Below are positions 13,701-23,600 of a stretch of DNA of 64,000 nucleotides, one piece after another (position 1 is the first letter of the stretch; every line of letters starts with the position of its first letter). A model generated the notes under the pieces. It searched no databases and was not told the origin of the DNA. It worked only from the letters and a program-made list of their open reading frames with translations. The stretch comes from Clytia hemisphaerica (Eukaryota; Cnidaria; Hydrozoa; Leptothecata; Clytiidae), in assembly GCA_902728285.1 (NCBI GenBank), contig CACVBU010001051.1, positions 682,001-746,000 on the forward strand, given 5' to 3'. Both the position numbers and the translations under genes were made by a program.

Positions 13701-16388
13701 CAAAAACTCTTTGCACTTTTGGTTTTTAATACCTTTTTAATAAGAGGCTTTTAATACTCTATTGATATTTTTGTGGCTAAGGATATCCTCGTGCAAAATA
13801 ACAATGATGTCGTGCAAAAGAAAATTGTGTTGAATCGATTTTGTAATCAATACTTGTCTACATTTTAGAATAAGCTCTAAGTATAAAACATCTCGTGCAT
13901 GAGTTAAGTAATATCATGGAGGTATAAAGAAACAGGAGATGTATTGCTATTGTAACCAAGCTCGCCCTACGATTAAGAAAGTTACGATGTCTGCATGCTT
14001 ATAATCTCATATATCGTGTATTTTTGAAGAACTCTTTTACCCATAGGTGAAATCTTCTTGGCTCAATTAAGCTTTGGAAATTAGATTAGATGAGATTCAA
14101 TATTTCTGACGTATTGGAAAATATTTGGACTAAAAAAAAGGCGTGTAAAATTGGCATTCCTTCATAAATAACAAGATTTTTTGATATAAGGTGAACGCTA
14201 TTGCTTGATACTTTCCTCATAAATTCCCCAGCAACCTTTCTTCTACAAATTGAGACTGAAATCATGTGTGCTTATAAAGCACTTTTCATTTTCTGGCTTG
14301 AGAAAATATCTTTTCAAAACAAAATCTAACGGATAACGAAATTGAATATAAACTTGTTTCGTGGATGAAGCTTTAATTAATTTTTGTACATCAGAGCAAT
14401 CTTGAGTTCTACTAGAAACTTGATATTTTGTCGTGAGCCTTAGAATTTTCTTTTCATATACATTTCATGCATAAAAGAAATTAAAAGACTTGAACAATCA
14501 ATTACTGACAAATTTAACTTCCGTTTTTCTTTATACCTCCATGGTAATCTAATATATTATTTGGAGAAAATATTCAATTTATTTTCCTCAATTCGTCTTG
14601 ACAGTCTTGACAGTAATTTCCAACCAACGGAAAATTTGCTGGCTTTCTTAAAACTGTCCGTTTTTAACAATATTGCGAAAATGAAAGCTCAGAGATCACT
14701 TGTATTTATGATTGTGACTTGGTTGGTTCTATGTTTACCAACCGCTGGGCTACCCAAACTAGCGACCTTAAGCATCTAAGACGGTGACTTGAATGAGGAC
14801 GTGAAGTAAATCTTAAAGCCAAATGGCAATTATTTTTTTTTAGATTTAATAACACATGGACAAATTTTAAATCCAGGAAATATTTTGTAAAAAATAACGA
14901 TATAATTCTCGAGGGACTCATACCATTTAAAACTATTGCACTCTTCCTTTACCGTCTTCGTCCTGACAGAACTTTCATGCTGTCTTAAGATTTGAAAACG
15001 TCCATTAATTACCTATTAAAATCAACTATTCTCGTGAGAAGATTGATAATGAAAAGAATAGAATCAAGCTGCGATCCAGGTATCAATCCCAAAGGGCTTT
15101 CTTTTTGTTCAATCCTGCCGTACTCGTAAAATATCCTACAATTTCAAACCCACTGCGAAATTGCTCTGTGATTTTATCCCCATTGAAAGCTGAATGTAAA
15201 AAATTGCCCTCCAAAACCACCCCCACTGAAACTTTTGAGCTGGAAACAATAGATTTTCTATCCTCATTGGCATTTTGATAGAAATTTTCATCCCCACTAA
15301 GGGGAAAAGTTCTACCGGGGCACTGAGACAGGGGTGTCCAAAAGAGTGTCTTTTTGGACCTTCAAAATGCTTGTAAAAAAGGTCATAGAAATGGTTAAGT
15401 GAAATGATAAAAAAAAGTCTCTCACCAAAATCCTCCTCTGTGTGCACTTCATAATCATCTTCTCGTCCGTATTCGAAATCGTTATAAAACAATCGATTCA
15501 AGGAGAACTTCTCCGATGATTTACCCGATTCGTCCACCAATACGATTTTAATCGTTGCATTTGTACCCGATTTCTCCGCCTTTCCGGTTTTCACTGTGAC
15601 TGTGTATTTCTTCGTTTTTGTTGTACTGCGAATTCAAAAGTTTTACAAAGTTATAAAAACATAAAAACATAAAAACATTAGGCTTTAAAATAAGTATATT
15701 GTAGAAAGATTTCAAGGGTTTGTAGACAAGCAAGTATTACACAAAATCATGATGAAAACATTTTCAGATTAATATAACAGGATTGAAGCTAAAAAGGTGT
15801 TGACTGTGTTGGCCTAGAGTAGTTAATGTGATTTCTAACCGGAGTAGAATATATAAATTTCAAGCCGGGTAGAGACTTTCCATGATTTTGTCCAGTATCC
15901 TTCAATATATCTTAAAATATAGGCTTAAAATTATGCCTTTTTAGCATTTCTTTAGTGATATCAACGGGTCACTAATACAGGGGTGTTAAAATGACACATA
16001 CGTAGGATTTTAATGCTTTAAATAGCTTTGCTGGATTGGGAAAGTCTAATGCAAGTTTTAATCAGTTGCCATCCGGAAATTACATCGTCAAACCCTACCC
16101 ATAGCATCGCGATTTCCAAAAGTCCGGGTAAAATTTTCACAGGAAAAAATGGCGCAAAAAAATCTTTTTTTCTTGATGCCCGATGAAAGTTGAAATTGAG
16201 TGTCATATTTTTACAATATGTGTAAGAACTTAAGGGTGAATCACTTGTAAACACTTTGGATGAGTTGAGAGTGTCGAAACTACCTTTGTAGTTTCTACCC
16301 CCTCTATATCAAGCTAGTATTATACAGCAGAAAAGCTCGAGCAAAATAGAAGACACAAAAAACAACGTTTCTACCTGAATAAACCCAT
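1748..16388 (-). CDS. PLAT-domain lipoxygenase (arachidonate LOX family), eight 5' exons, 3' end outside window
   Basis: Lipoxygenases insert O2 into polyunsaturated fatty acids to make hydroperoxides. I assembled eight minus-strand exons by eye: 16388-16375, 15625-15426, 11167-11075, 10571-10375, 9424-9380, 8291-8154, 7381-7275 and 1880-1748. All have GT/AG borders and every junction phase agrees, giving exactly 309 codons. The order is PLAT domain (about residues 5-100), the family FPLNRWM-type linker, then the N-terminal part of the catalytic domain, including WRSDEKFAALRLIG and SLAEQIEADKLFYVTY. LOX proteins are usually about 650-700 residues, so the C-terminal half with the iron-binding histidines should lie left of base 1; no further exon was seen in 1-1747. 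The start chosen is ATG at 16388 (A at -3, G at +4), because it is the only one in phase with the PLAT exon. Substrate position and stereospecificity cannot be read here. Family assignment is firm. Confidence 0.9.
2034..2167. mobile_element. Short MITE family G, copy 1
   Basis: Terminal inverted repeat AGCGAGTTTATGTAT with its reverse ATACATAAACTCGGT. It is flanked by ACT on both sides, which suggests a 3-bp target duplication. Internal sequence resembles the two close copies at 9646 and 9957, but it is more diverged. Confidence 0.55.
2311..2400. repeat. CAACGTT-rich MITE fragment
   Basis: It begins CCCAGCTGGCACACAACGTT, the same terminus as the copies at 28381-28497 and 9272-9361. The right end is missing, perhaps cut by the element that starts at 2417. 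Internally it is a hairpin of AACGTT units. Confidence 0.55.
5973..6589. mobile_element. piggyBac-like non-autonomous element with TTAA target sites
   Basis: The termini CCCTTTGAGTGCC and GGCACTTAAAGGG are inverted, and each is flanked by TTAA (5969-5972, 6590-6593), the piggyBac hallmark. The interior has no open frame of note. A diverged second copy lies at about 16795-17115, sharing a long stretch including AGAATAAAGTAAAACAGGGC. Confidence 0.75.
6690..6771. mobile_element. Tiny MITE with 7-bp target duplication
   Basis: TTAGGCTGCACGCATCCCCT is inverted against AGGGGATGCAGGCAGCCTAA. GGTATTC occurs directly on each outer side. About 80 bp in total, almost all hairpin. Confidence 0.6.
7940..8045. 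repeat. Short tandem repeat of GGGTTTCCCC-type units
   Basis: Four to five imperfect units of about 20-26 bp built on AGAAAGGGTTTCCCCTTACT, in lipoxygenase intron 6. Confidence 0.7.
8556..8757. repeat. 39-bp tandem repeat, open in one frame
   Basis: Four to five nearly identical 39-bp units (GTTATCACTCRCCGACATTG plus 19 bp). Because 39 is a multiple of three, the plus strand is open and would encode 13-residue repeats. It lies in lipoxygenase intron 5 with no splice or gene context, so I regard the frame as a by-product of unit length. Confidence 0.8.
9219..9270 (-). repeat. tRNA-derived SINE fragment (B box)
   Basis: On the minus strand GGGTTCGATCCCCGG matches the RNA polymerase III B box (GGTTCRANNCC) with tRNA T-arm-like surroundings. 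The A-box side is lost where a CAACGTT element begins at about 9272. A SINE remnant fits better than a functional tRNA, because no acceptor or anticodon stems can be drawn. Confidence 0.45.
9272..9361. mobile_element. CAACGTT hairpin MITE, near-complete copy
   Basis: GGCACACAACGTTATTTCAAC at the left is inverted against GTTGAAAAGACGTTGTGTACC at the right, with AACGTT units between. It belongs with 2311-2400 and 28381-28497. Confidence 0.65.
9646..10146. mobile_element. Two near-identical copies of short MITE family G (9646-9835 and 9957-10146)
   Basis: Each copy is about 190 bp, bounded by CGAGTTTATGTATG and ATACATAAACTCGG, with GACGGTAA/TTACCGTC motifs inside. They differ at only a few positions, so one is a recent duplicate or a second recent insertion. 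TAT flanks the first copy on both sides. Both lie in lipoxygenase intron 4. Confidence 0.7.
12048..12294. mobile_element. MITE family A, full copy in lipoxygenase intron 2
   Basis: It begins ACACCTTATCTCACAGCCCTGG and ends GGTTCTGACAAGGGAGTGT, inverted and imperfect. Internal blocks (CCCACT, TGGGATGG) are shared with copies at about 15140-15337 and 29110-29357. Confidence 0.6.
12300..15135. other. Lipoxygenase intron 2 interior; no feature recognised
   Basis: AT-rich sequence between two family A MITEs. Small open frames on both strands lack splice signals or recognisable motifs. A tRNA A-box-like stretch near 14730-14760 (minus strand) is too degenerate to call. Confidence 0.4.
15140..15337. 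mobile_element. MITE family A, copy abutting lipoxygenase exon 2
   Basis: It contains the family blocks ATCCCCATTGAAAGC and ATCCCCACTAAGG, and ends CACTGAGACAGGGGTGT. The left terminus is eroded. It lies about 90 bp downstream of the PLAT exon donor. Confidence 0.5.
15426..15625 (-). CDS. Lipoxygenase exon 2: first part of PLAT/LH2 domain
   Basis: This 200-nt exon encodes most of the PLAT beta-sandwich, a domain that docks lipoxygenases on membranes. Diagnostic stretches are KKYTVTVKTGKAEKSGTNAT, the VDESGKS turn, and FEYGREDDYEVHTEEDFG. It enters in phase 2 from the tiny 14-nt exon 1 and leaves in phase 1. The next exon (11167-11075) supplies the end of the domain with the typical D-W-F motif (LYDDWFVEHVAV). 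Confidence 0.88.
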
Positions 16389-16450
16389 TCTTGAAAAGTC
16401 TTCCGTCGCTGCTTTGTATCTCAACGTTCTTTACTTCCACACTGTTCATA
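16375..16450 (-). CDS. Lipoxygenase first coding exon, with possible 5' UTR
   Basis: Only the last 14 nt (ATG at 16388-16386 to donor CAG|GTAG at 16375/16374) are coding in the phase that the PLAT exon demands. A longer alternative ATG lies upstream at about 16448 in another frame and would encode about 25 residues. That frame ends in phase 0 and cannot be joined to exon 2 without a stop, so I treat it as non-coding. The transcription start was not identified and no TATA box is evident. Confidence 0.6.
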
Positions 16451-16794
16451 AATCTGGAAAGGTCTTATTGACTTTGGCAACGATTCATTTTGATGACGAC
16501 TCCCCCTTTTAATGATGTCTCTCCATCGTTGACGCAATTTTCTTTTCACTTATAAGACGGGAAACTCATTACCCGCGATAATCTCTTTTCATTCATTGAA
16601 AGTTTAAGTATATGTATTTAAGTATATGTACATTTATAAGCACATCATAACAACCAAAATCTTTTTATATATCTCAATTTTTAATATGTTCTTATTTGCA
16701 TCATTTTTATTGTATGTTTGTCCGTTTTCCTTCGACGAAATCGTGTGTTTTAGAGTCTGCAAAGCTTTAATTCTGTAATTACACGGTCTTTTTT

Positions 16795-17115
16795 CCAGAT
16801 TTTTTAAGAAAACTGCTATCAAACTTTAAAGGTTTATCTCCGGATCTAGAAGGAGTTAGAGGCTCGTTCATATAGCTCGCGCTGTCTGGACCTGACGAAT
16901 GATGGATAAGTACCCAGTGTTAAAACTTCAAATCGATTTGCTAAAGGACAGAATAAAGTAAAACAGGGCCAAATTTAGAGGTTCTTGGATCACTCGTTGA
17001 TCAAAAATTGTCAAAAAACGGTCAAAATCTCAAAAAAGTGGCTTTTTGTCAAACTTTTGCATTTTTCTGATTTTTTGGCTTAAAATCTGGCTTTGCCCTT
17101 CTATAAAACCCATGT
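16795..17115. mobile_element. Degraded piggyBac-like element, second copy
   Basis: It is collinear with the interior of 5973-6589 (shared GGTTCTTGGATCACTCGTTG, AGAATAAAGTAAAACAGGGC, CTCAAAAAAGTG). The TTAA-flanked ends are no longer recognisable. Confidence 0.6.
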
Positions 17116-17282
17116 CAAATTAGACTAGAATCTACTTCGGACGAACTTTGCTTTCTGATGATCTTGATGGCGCTGAGTCCAGTGAAGTAGATTAGAGGAT
17201 ATCGCTATCCTGAATTTTTCCACTTTCGTTTTCAAAAATCATAAGAAAACAACAAAACAATAAAATATATTCTAAAAACTTG

Positions 17283-18095
17283 GTTGAAAAAGTTGGTGTC
17301 AACCGCGAAAATTAGTTCCACAAAATGCACCAATTTAGTACCCTCGCACCGCGAAAATAAAATCTATGACAGGTTAAGATATGTGTTGCACTGCTCGAAG
17401 ATCCTGAATCTATTGCTCCACTCATGGCCTGTCGATTGATTCCTCTCTCGAAGAATCCCGGTGTCCGTCCAATCGGTAGTGGAGGGGTTTTGAGAAGAAT
17501 AATCAGAAAAGCGGTGATGTCAGCATTAAGAAGCGGCATTAATTTTTGAATCAATAGACGAGGATACCATTTACAAAGCTGCTTTGAACACAAAAAGTGC
17601 GCTGGGACCATTGTTACTTGATGCTGACAAATGGCGAAAAATGATCGGTAGCGGTTCTGTTGCAGTCGATCTCTGAAATAAATTACAACCCTGACCAAAA
17701 ATTTACCTTAAGGGAACTAATTTTCGATGGAACTAATTTTCGCGGGAAAGAATTTTTGCATTTTCGGGTGTGTACCGCGAAAATTAGTTCCGCGAAATGC
17801 AATTTTTACTAAAAATCCCCCAAAACCCCTAGGAATATGAAAAAACTCCGGCAAAAAGTTGGTGTCAATCGCGAAAATTAGTTCCACAAAATGCACCAAT
17901 CTCGCACCGCGAAAATAAAATCTTCGGCAGGTTAAGATATGTGTTGCACTGCTCGAAGATTCTGAATCTATTGCTCCACTCATGGCCTGTCGATTGATTC
18001 CTCTCTCGAAGAATCCCGGTGTCCGTCCAATCGGTAGTGGAGAGGTTTTGAGAAGAATAATCAGAAAAGCGGTGATGTCAATATTAAGAAACAAC
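17283..18095 (+). repeat. Duplicated segment within a reverse transcriptase relic
   Basis: About 235-250 bp (17283-17533) recurs at about 17850-18095 with few differences. The unit includes a CGCGAAAATTAGTTCC repeat edge plus the reverse transcriptase stretch around LSKNPGVRPIGSG. Sequence between the copies (17545-17675) encodes a reverse transcriptase segment that belongs upstream of the duplicated part. Confidence 0.75.
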
Positions 18096-18840
18096 ATTAT
18101 TGCCTGTGCTGGAAATCTTCAACTATGCGAAGGACAACAAGCTAGTTGTGAAATAGCAATATCAACAGTGCTAAAGAGAAATTTGAGGCGGATGACGGAA
18201 GACCTGCTACAAATTGATTGGGACGATCCCTACAATTCGATCAACAGAAAAGTGGCAATGTATAACCTAAACATCTCATAATTAAAAGTTTAGTAATTAC
18301 TGTTATACATTTGGGGATCATGTAAAAGATTTCTTTCGAAAGAAACTCACTTAAATTACACTTAGAGGTTTTTGGGGAATTCGTCAATAGTAAACTGCAT
18401 ACTGATTCAGTCTACTAGACATTAATAAGGTAGTATTTGCTCTTCATCTTTGATTCTTTCTACAGTGATTAGATTGACACATGCACGATAAAATTTCTAT
18501 TATTGGTCTTCAGAGGTTAATATTTCCTTTGAAAGCTTAACCTCTGATACTCAGGGTATCTGTTCGTTACTGGCGGCAAAGAACTGGTACAGAAAGAGGA
18601 GACAACGCAGGGCGATCCAATAGCCATGACAATATACTCACCAGCGGTTTTGTCACTTCTAGAAGAAGCAGTTTGCACAGCTAAGAAATCGCGTTTGCTG
18701 ATGATTTCACTGGTCTTGGCACTATCGAAGCGTTAGAAGCTTAGTGAAATACCAGCGTTCAATATGGTTCAAAGATTGGTTACTTTCTCAAACCTTCGAA
18801 AAGTGTTATTATCGTTAAAGAAAAGTTTGAATAAGAGAAG
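17545..18840 (+). pseudogene. LINE-like reverse transcriptase, decayed
   Basis: Plus-strand pieces appear in the order expected for an animal reverse transcriptase: LLLDADKWRKMIGSG (about 17600), ACRLIPLSKNPGVRPIGSG (from 17982), LQLCEGQQASCE, a palm-A-like LLQIDWDDPYNSINRK, ETTQGDPIAMTIYSP (about 18600), FADDF (18694) and GYFLKPSKSVIIVK (about 18785). FADD is the catalytic YxDD variant. Frames change several times, stops intervene and a CCTTAAGG-type repeat interrupts it at about 17697-17900, so it is dead. No endonuclease or integrase domain was seen, so the clade is unresolved. Confidence 0.75.
17697..17905. mobile_element. CCTTAAGGGAACTAATTTTCG repeat element fragment
   Basis: It begins ACCTTAAGGGAACTAATTTTC and carries several CGCGAAAATTAGTTCC units. 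Its terminus matches the intact TA-flanked element at 55986-56486 (CCTTAAGGGAAGAAATTTTC). The right end is lost in the duplicated reverse transcriptase segment. Confidence 0.55.
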
Positions 18841-18977
18841 GCAAGAACTACTTTCAGCCGAACTGGTATCTAGGTATTGATAGGAAACTAACATCTTGGT
18901 CCTTGTAAAGAATGTGTTGCCAAAATGTTGTTAAAATATATTTTTCAGATATTGTTTTTCTTTTAAACTTTCTACCA

Positions 18978-20520
18978 ATAGAATATCTTATATTTCTTCC
19001 AATAGAATGCCTCATATTTCTTCCAATAGAATGTCCCCGGGGAGGCACTCATATGATCTGGCCTACCTCATGTGCTACGCTTAAGAGTTGGGTTTTTCAG
19101 CATCCCAAAATGCACCTTAAGGGTGTGTTTCTGTGAGATTGTACTGCAATGGTCAAATTTTGAAACAAATTCAAAATAATTGATAAAAAGAAAGGTTTTT
19201 ACTTCTCGTTTGTTTGAAAAAGTTTCTATTGTCTGATAATTACAGCTGACAAGAATATTTTTCTGAGTTTTTCTTTAAAACAGAAAATTTCCCAAGCTTT
19301 TTTTCTCACACAGATTTATAGTTGAGAAATACAGTGCACTATAAGGGTTGGGTAAATCAAGAGAAAATGCACTGAAAGGGTACCTTTTCAGCCATATTGA
19401 ACTGCACTGTAAGGGTATCATTTTGAAAAGCAGATTTTGCGCAGCACATACCGTCGCTTCGAAATCGTGTGCCCCCCGGGAGAATGTCTCATATTTCTAC
19501 CAGTAGAATGCCTCATATTTCTTCCAACAGAATGCCTCATATTTCTTCCAATAAAATGTCTCATATTTTTTCCAACAGAATGCCTCATATTTCTACCAAT
19601 AGAATGCCTCATATTTCTTCCAAAAAAATGTCTCATATTTCCACCAATAGAATGTCTCATATTTTTCCAATAAAAATGTCTCATATTTCTTCCAATAGAA
19701 TGTCTCATATTTCGTCCAATAAAATGTCCCATATTCCTTCCAATAGAATGTCTCATATTTCTTCCAATAAAATGTCTCATATTTTTTCCAACAGAATGCC
19801 TCATATTTCTACCAATAGAATGCCTCATATTTCTACCAATAAAATGTCTCATATTTTTTCCAACAGAATGCCTCATATTTCTACCAATAGAATGCCTCAT
19901 ATTTCTTCCAAAAAATGTCTCATATTTCCACCAATAGAATGTCTCATATTTTTCCAATAAAAATGTCTCATATTTCTTCCAATAGAATGTCTCAATTTCG
20001 TCCAATAAAATGTGTCTTCAATAGAATCATATTTTCCCAAACTTCCAAAGAATGCCTCATATTTTCTTCCATAAAATGTCTCATATTTTTTCCAACAGAA
20101 TGCCTCATATTTCTACCAATAGAATGCCTCATATTTCTCCAATAAAATGTCCTCATATTTTTTCCAACAGAATGCCTCATATTTCTACCAATAGAATGCC
20201 TCATATTTCTTCCAAAAAAATGTCTCATATTTCCACCAATAGAATGTCTCATATTTCTTCCCATAGAATGTATCATATTTCTTCCAATAAAATGTCTCAT
20301 ATTTTACCAAGAAATGTACCAATAAATGTATATTCTACCAGTAGAATGGCATATTTCTTCCAATAAAATGTCTCATATTTCCACCAATAGAATGTCTCGT
20401 ATTTCTTCCAATAAAATGTCTCATATTTCTTCCCATAGAATGTATCATATTTCCACCAAAAAGAATGTCTCATATTTCTTCCCATAGAATGTCCTCATAT
20501 TGTCCCCAGGTCTCATATTT
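18978..20520. repeat. 24-bp minisatellite (about 45 units), interrupted by a hAT-like element
   Basis: Units such as AATGCCTCATATTTCTACCA plus ATAG repeat every 24 bp from 19481 to about 20520. A few more units at 18978-19034 lie beyond a transposon insertion. Since 24 is divisible by three, long frames stay open on both strands and would encode 8-residue repeats. Occasional 1-2 bp slips break them. No start context, splice sites or signal peptide accompany these frames. Confidence 0.9.
19035..19480. mobile_element. hAT-like MITE family B inserted in the minisatellite
   Basis: Ends CCCCGGGGAGGCACTC and GTGTGCCCCCCGGG are inverted. AGAATGT flanks both sides (19028-19034 and 19481-19487); the eighth base differs. 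The interior has the family's CCTTAAGGGTG and GCACTGTAAGGGTA motifs. Related copies lie at 42394-42730 and 50673-51025. Confidence 0.7.
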
Positions 20521-20681
20521 CTACAGAAGGGCTCAGGTATTGGTAAGTAATGGGAACAATTTGATCTCCACTTGGCAAGATAACGCCAGCCAAAAAATAA
20601 TCACCACCGCCAATTTCACGTCCAATCAACTCCATGTAGTACTTTCTGCCACTCATAAGTTGAATGTCGCTTGATTGCCGG
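20513..20681 (-). CDS. PA14 domain C-terminal exon; stop provided by minisatellite
   Basis: Encodes SRQSSDIQLMSGRKYYMELI and GGGDYFLAGVILPSG, the second half of the PA14 fold. The frame then runs through YQYLSPSVEI to TGA at 20515-20513. The last codons (GTA GAA ATA TGA) are a minisatellite unit read in reverse, so the present C terminus seems set by repeat expansion. A weak donor-like GTAGAA at 20524 is the alternative. Confidence 0.75.
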
Positions 20682-23600
20682 CTGTATGAGAAACAAAAAG
20701 GAATTTAACTTTTAACTTTGAAGTCCAAAAGTATTGGTCATAGCAGCTTACCTCCTAGTTGAAGGTTGAAAGGGACATAAACTGACACGAAGGTACAATC
20801 ATGGACAAAAGGTTTGTAGACTTCTGCAATATTTGCAAAATACTTCAATATCGATCAAAAACAAGTTCCCAAGAGGTTCTTGGTGCTTTCCAAACCCATC
20901 CATCCGAAGTCTTTCAAGTCACCCACTGCAGTCTAACCAAAAGGGCTCACCACAAGGGCTAGATTAACTGGCTCACACCAGTATCAAAACGCTGATTTTT
21001 TGCTTGTGGTTCCCTCAAAAGCAATTCAAAAGCAATGCAACGACTTCAAGTTTATTTCTTAACTTCCCTCCCCTTTCAGACACATTGAAGCTCGCATTGA
21101 AGTGTCATTTTGCTCTATTTCTCATCATTTTTCACTGAAATTTCATTTGTCTACAATCTTTTGTCTATGATTGTAGTTGTCTAATCCTTTGATTTCAAAG
21201 GTCCGAACGGGGCTAGATCCGAAACTCCTGGATGTGAGAAGTGAAGCCACTATGTCCACCGATATATAAAAACTGTATATATCGGTGACTATATCCCATC
21301 CAGAACACGTGACCCGTGTGTTTTTCAAACAAAGATTCTAAATGCGGGGCAAACTTAAGGCTTTCACCTTTTCTTGCTTAATTAATTTATTCATTTTTTA
21401 TTCATAGAATAATATTTCACAGGTCTATCGACCTCTACGAAATAATCAGAAAGATTTAAGAAAGGTTTAAGAAAGGTTTAGAAATTTCTCTCTAGCCCCT
21501 TCAGCGCTTCAAACTGAATTGTCTAATCCTCGAGCTAGAGGCTTTTATTTGTTACTTTTGACGTTTTGAATTAAAAATGGGAATACCTTATTATACCAAT
21601 GTTATTAAAGCGAATTTGCACGTTACCCTCGCGTTAATAACAACTATTTAACCAAAATTGAGGCGGGGTATTTTCAAAAATTCTGCCTTTCGCGTTAATA
21701 AATCTTTGCACTTATTTTCTCATGTTAAAAACTTGATTAGTTTAAAAGTTACAGATGGAATGGTGCTGAGAAAAAATCGTCTGTCTGTGGAATAAGCTAC
21801 TATTTCCTCAATTCTAAAGAATTTCTGGATCAGGTCCGGTTAGAGTGGTCGCTGACTACGAGCTGAATATTGAGAACTCGAATTTTTGGCCGCAAGTTGA
21901 ATAGTGAAAAAAGTTGGTCTGCATTTTTTTCAATTAAATATTCGGCCACTAACTGAACAGTGAAGAATGCTGTTCAGTGCGTAGCCAGCTACTACTCTAA
22001 CCGGACCTGATCCGAATTTCTTCTTATCTTAACACTTCGCAGATTTTGGTCTCTTTTTTGATTTGTCTTAAATTTGCGTTTTAAAGATTTTACTTAGACA
22101 GATAATTTCGGCATCATTATGTAATCTACCTGTAATCTGTGATCGCAAGAGCATCAGTTGTGTGTATGATGCGATATTTATTGGAAGGTTGGTCATCTGT
22201 CGAAATGTAGAGAGAACTATCGTCATCGGAAGTCAAGATGAAGCGGTACGTTCCATCAGAGGGAGGGATGAAGTAAGTCTGCAAAATGATACCATAGTGA
22301 TCGCCCAAACTTTGGAATGATTGGAAATGATCATACCGCCCTGTTCTGGTGGGTGTAACGGTGGTTGTTTCCAGCTCAGTATGGATGTTGCGATAATTTT
22401 GATACAAAGATGCTTTGACAGCACCCGCTATAATGAGATATAAAATCAAGAGCTCATTTAAAAAATAAAAATTGATATTTTATTAATATTACGTTGACAA
22501 AATGATTAAATATCATCAGATTTTGCCAGTTGTGTTTAAAAAATGAACAGTAGAATCCCTCTGTTCAAAATCATTAGCACGTCACCAAATTAACTGCAAA
22601 AACCATTGAGTTTCAAGCCCGAAGGGCAAGAGGCGAAACCTTAACCTATCTCAGGCGAGCGAAATTGAAGTTACTTATACTCCTTTATTGAAGCAACACA
22701 GGAAAAAAATCGCTAAATCTTGTGTTTCGTACGCATTTTCTAATCCACTAGAAACACGGTCGAGAGCATGTATAGGAGAACCAAAGAGTGAAGATAAGCG
22801 GATAAGGAAATACAAAAAATTTTCGATGTTCTCCTGTGTTGCTGTAGGAAATGAAACTATTTTTTTCAAAAGAAAACATAAACGTATAACCATATCTTTT
22901 CATCCACAAATTATATGAATATTTTTGGGCTATTCAGTGTTTTATTTCACGTTTTGTTAATCCTGCTAGCTTAAGCCGTCAGTGGAAAAACATCCAGGGT
23001 GTATTCGCTCTGAAAATTAGAGACAAAGGAGAAGATCGTGCACTTCTTTTTTCCATATTTTCAATAAACTTTCAAGTAATACACCCAATGATATTCTCCA
23101 AACAGAAATAATTTTTCAATTGAATGGAAAATGATGAATTGAAAATAGTGGAGAGTCATCTTTGACGACGACGTCTGGGGCCACCGCTAGATATCTATGT
23201 AAAAATTTCATGATAAAGTATAGAGTAGCTTACGGATGTTAGTAAAGTTGTACTTGTAGGCTGTTGAAAGAGGTTCAGAGGTTGGTTTGATGAAATAATC
23301 GATCATGTGGATAGCTTCCATTTTACCAATGAAAACTCCACTAGAACTTCCTTGCGTTATATGCAACGCTCCAACTAAAAATAAAGAAGAAATTGTGTAA
23401 TCGTGGCAATTTTGGCCACCGGTGCAGCGTTGTCAATGTAACTGTAAATATTATGACCTTTCCAGTGAAAACTCCCCTTAGCATCCCCTATATCAGTATA
23501 TCAAATATTAGAGTATATTTTATCACACGAATATTACACGAATATTACCAGGCAAGTATTCAACGACCTTGAAATTAACACGCAAAATATTAACACGAAT

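Noticed and set aside
19418-20300. Long open frames of 8-residue repeats (MRHSIGRN-type and MPHISTNR-type) on both strands
   Set aside because: They arise from a 24-bp minisatellite read in register. There is no start context, signal peptide, splice support or conserved domain.
18978-20520. CRISPR-like array
   Set aside because: Repeats are contiguous 24-bp units without unique spacers, in a eukaryotic context. The same applies to the 124-bp satellite at 58310-60450.
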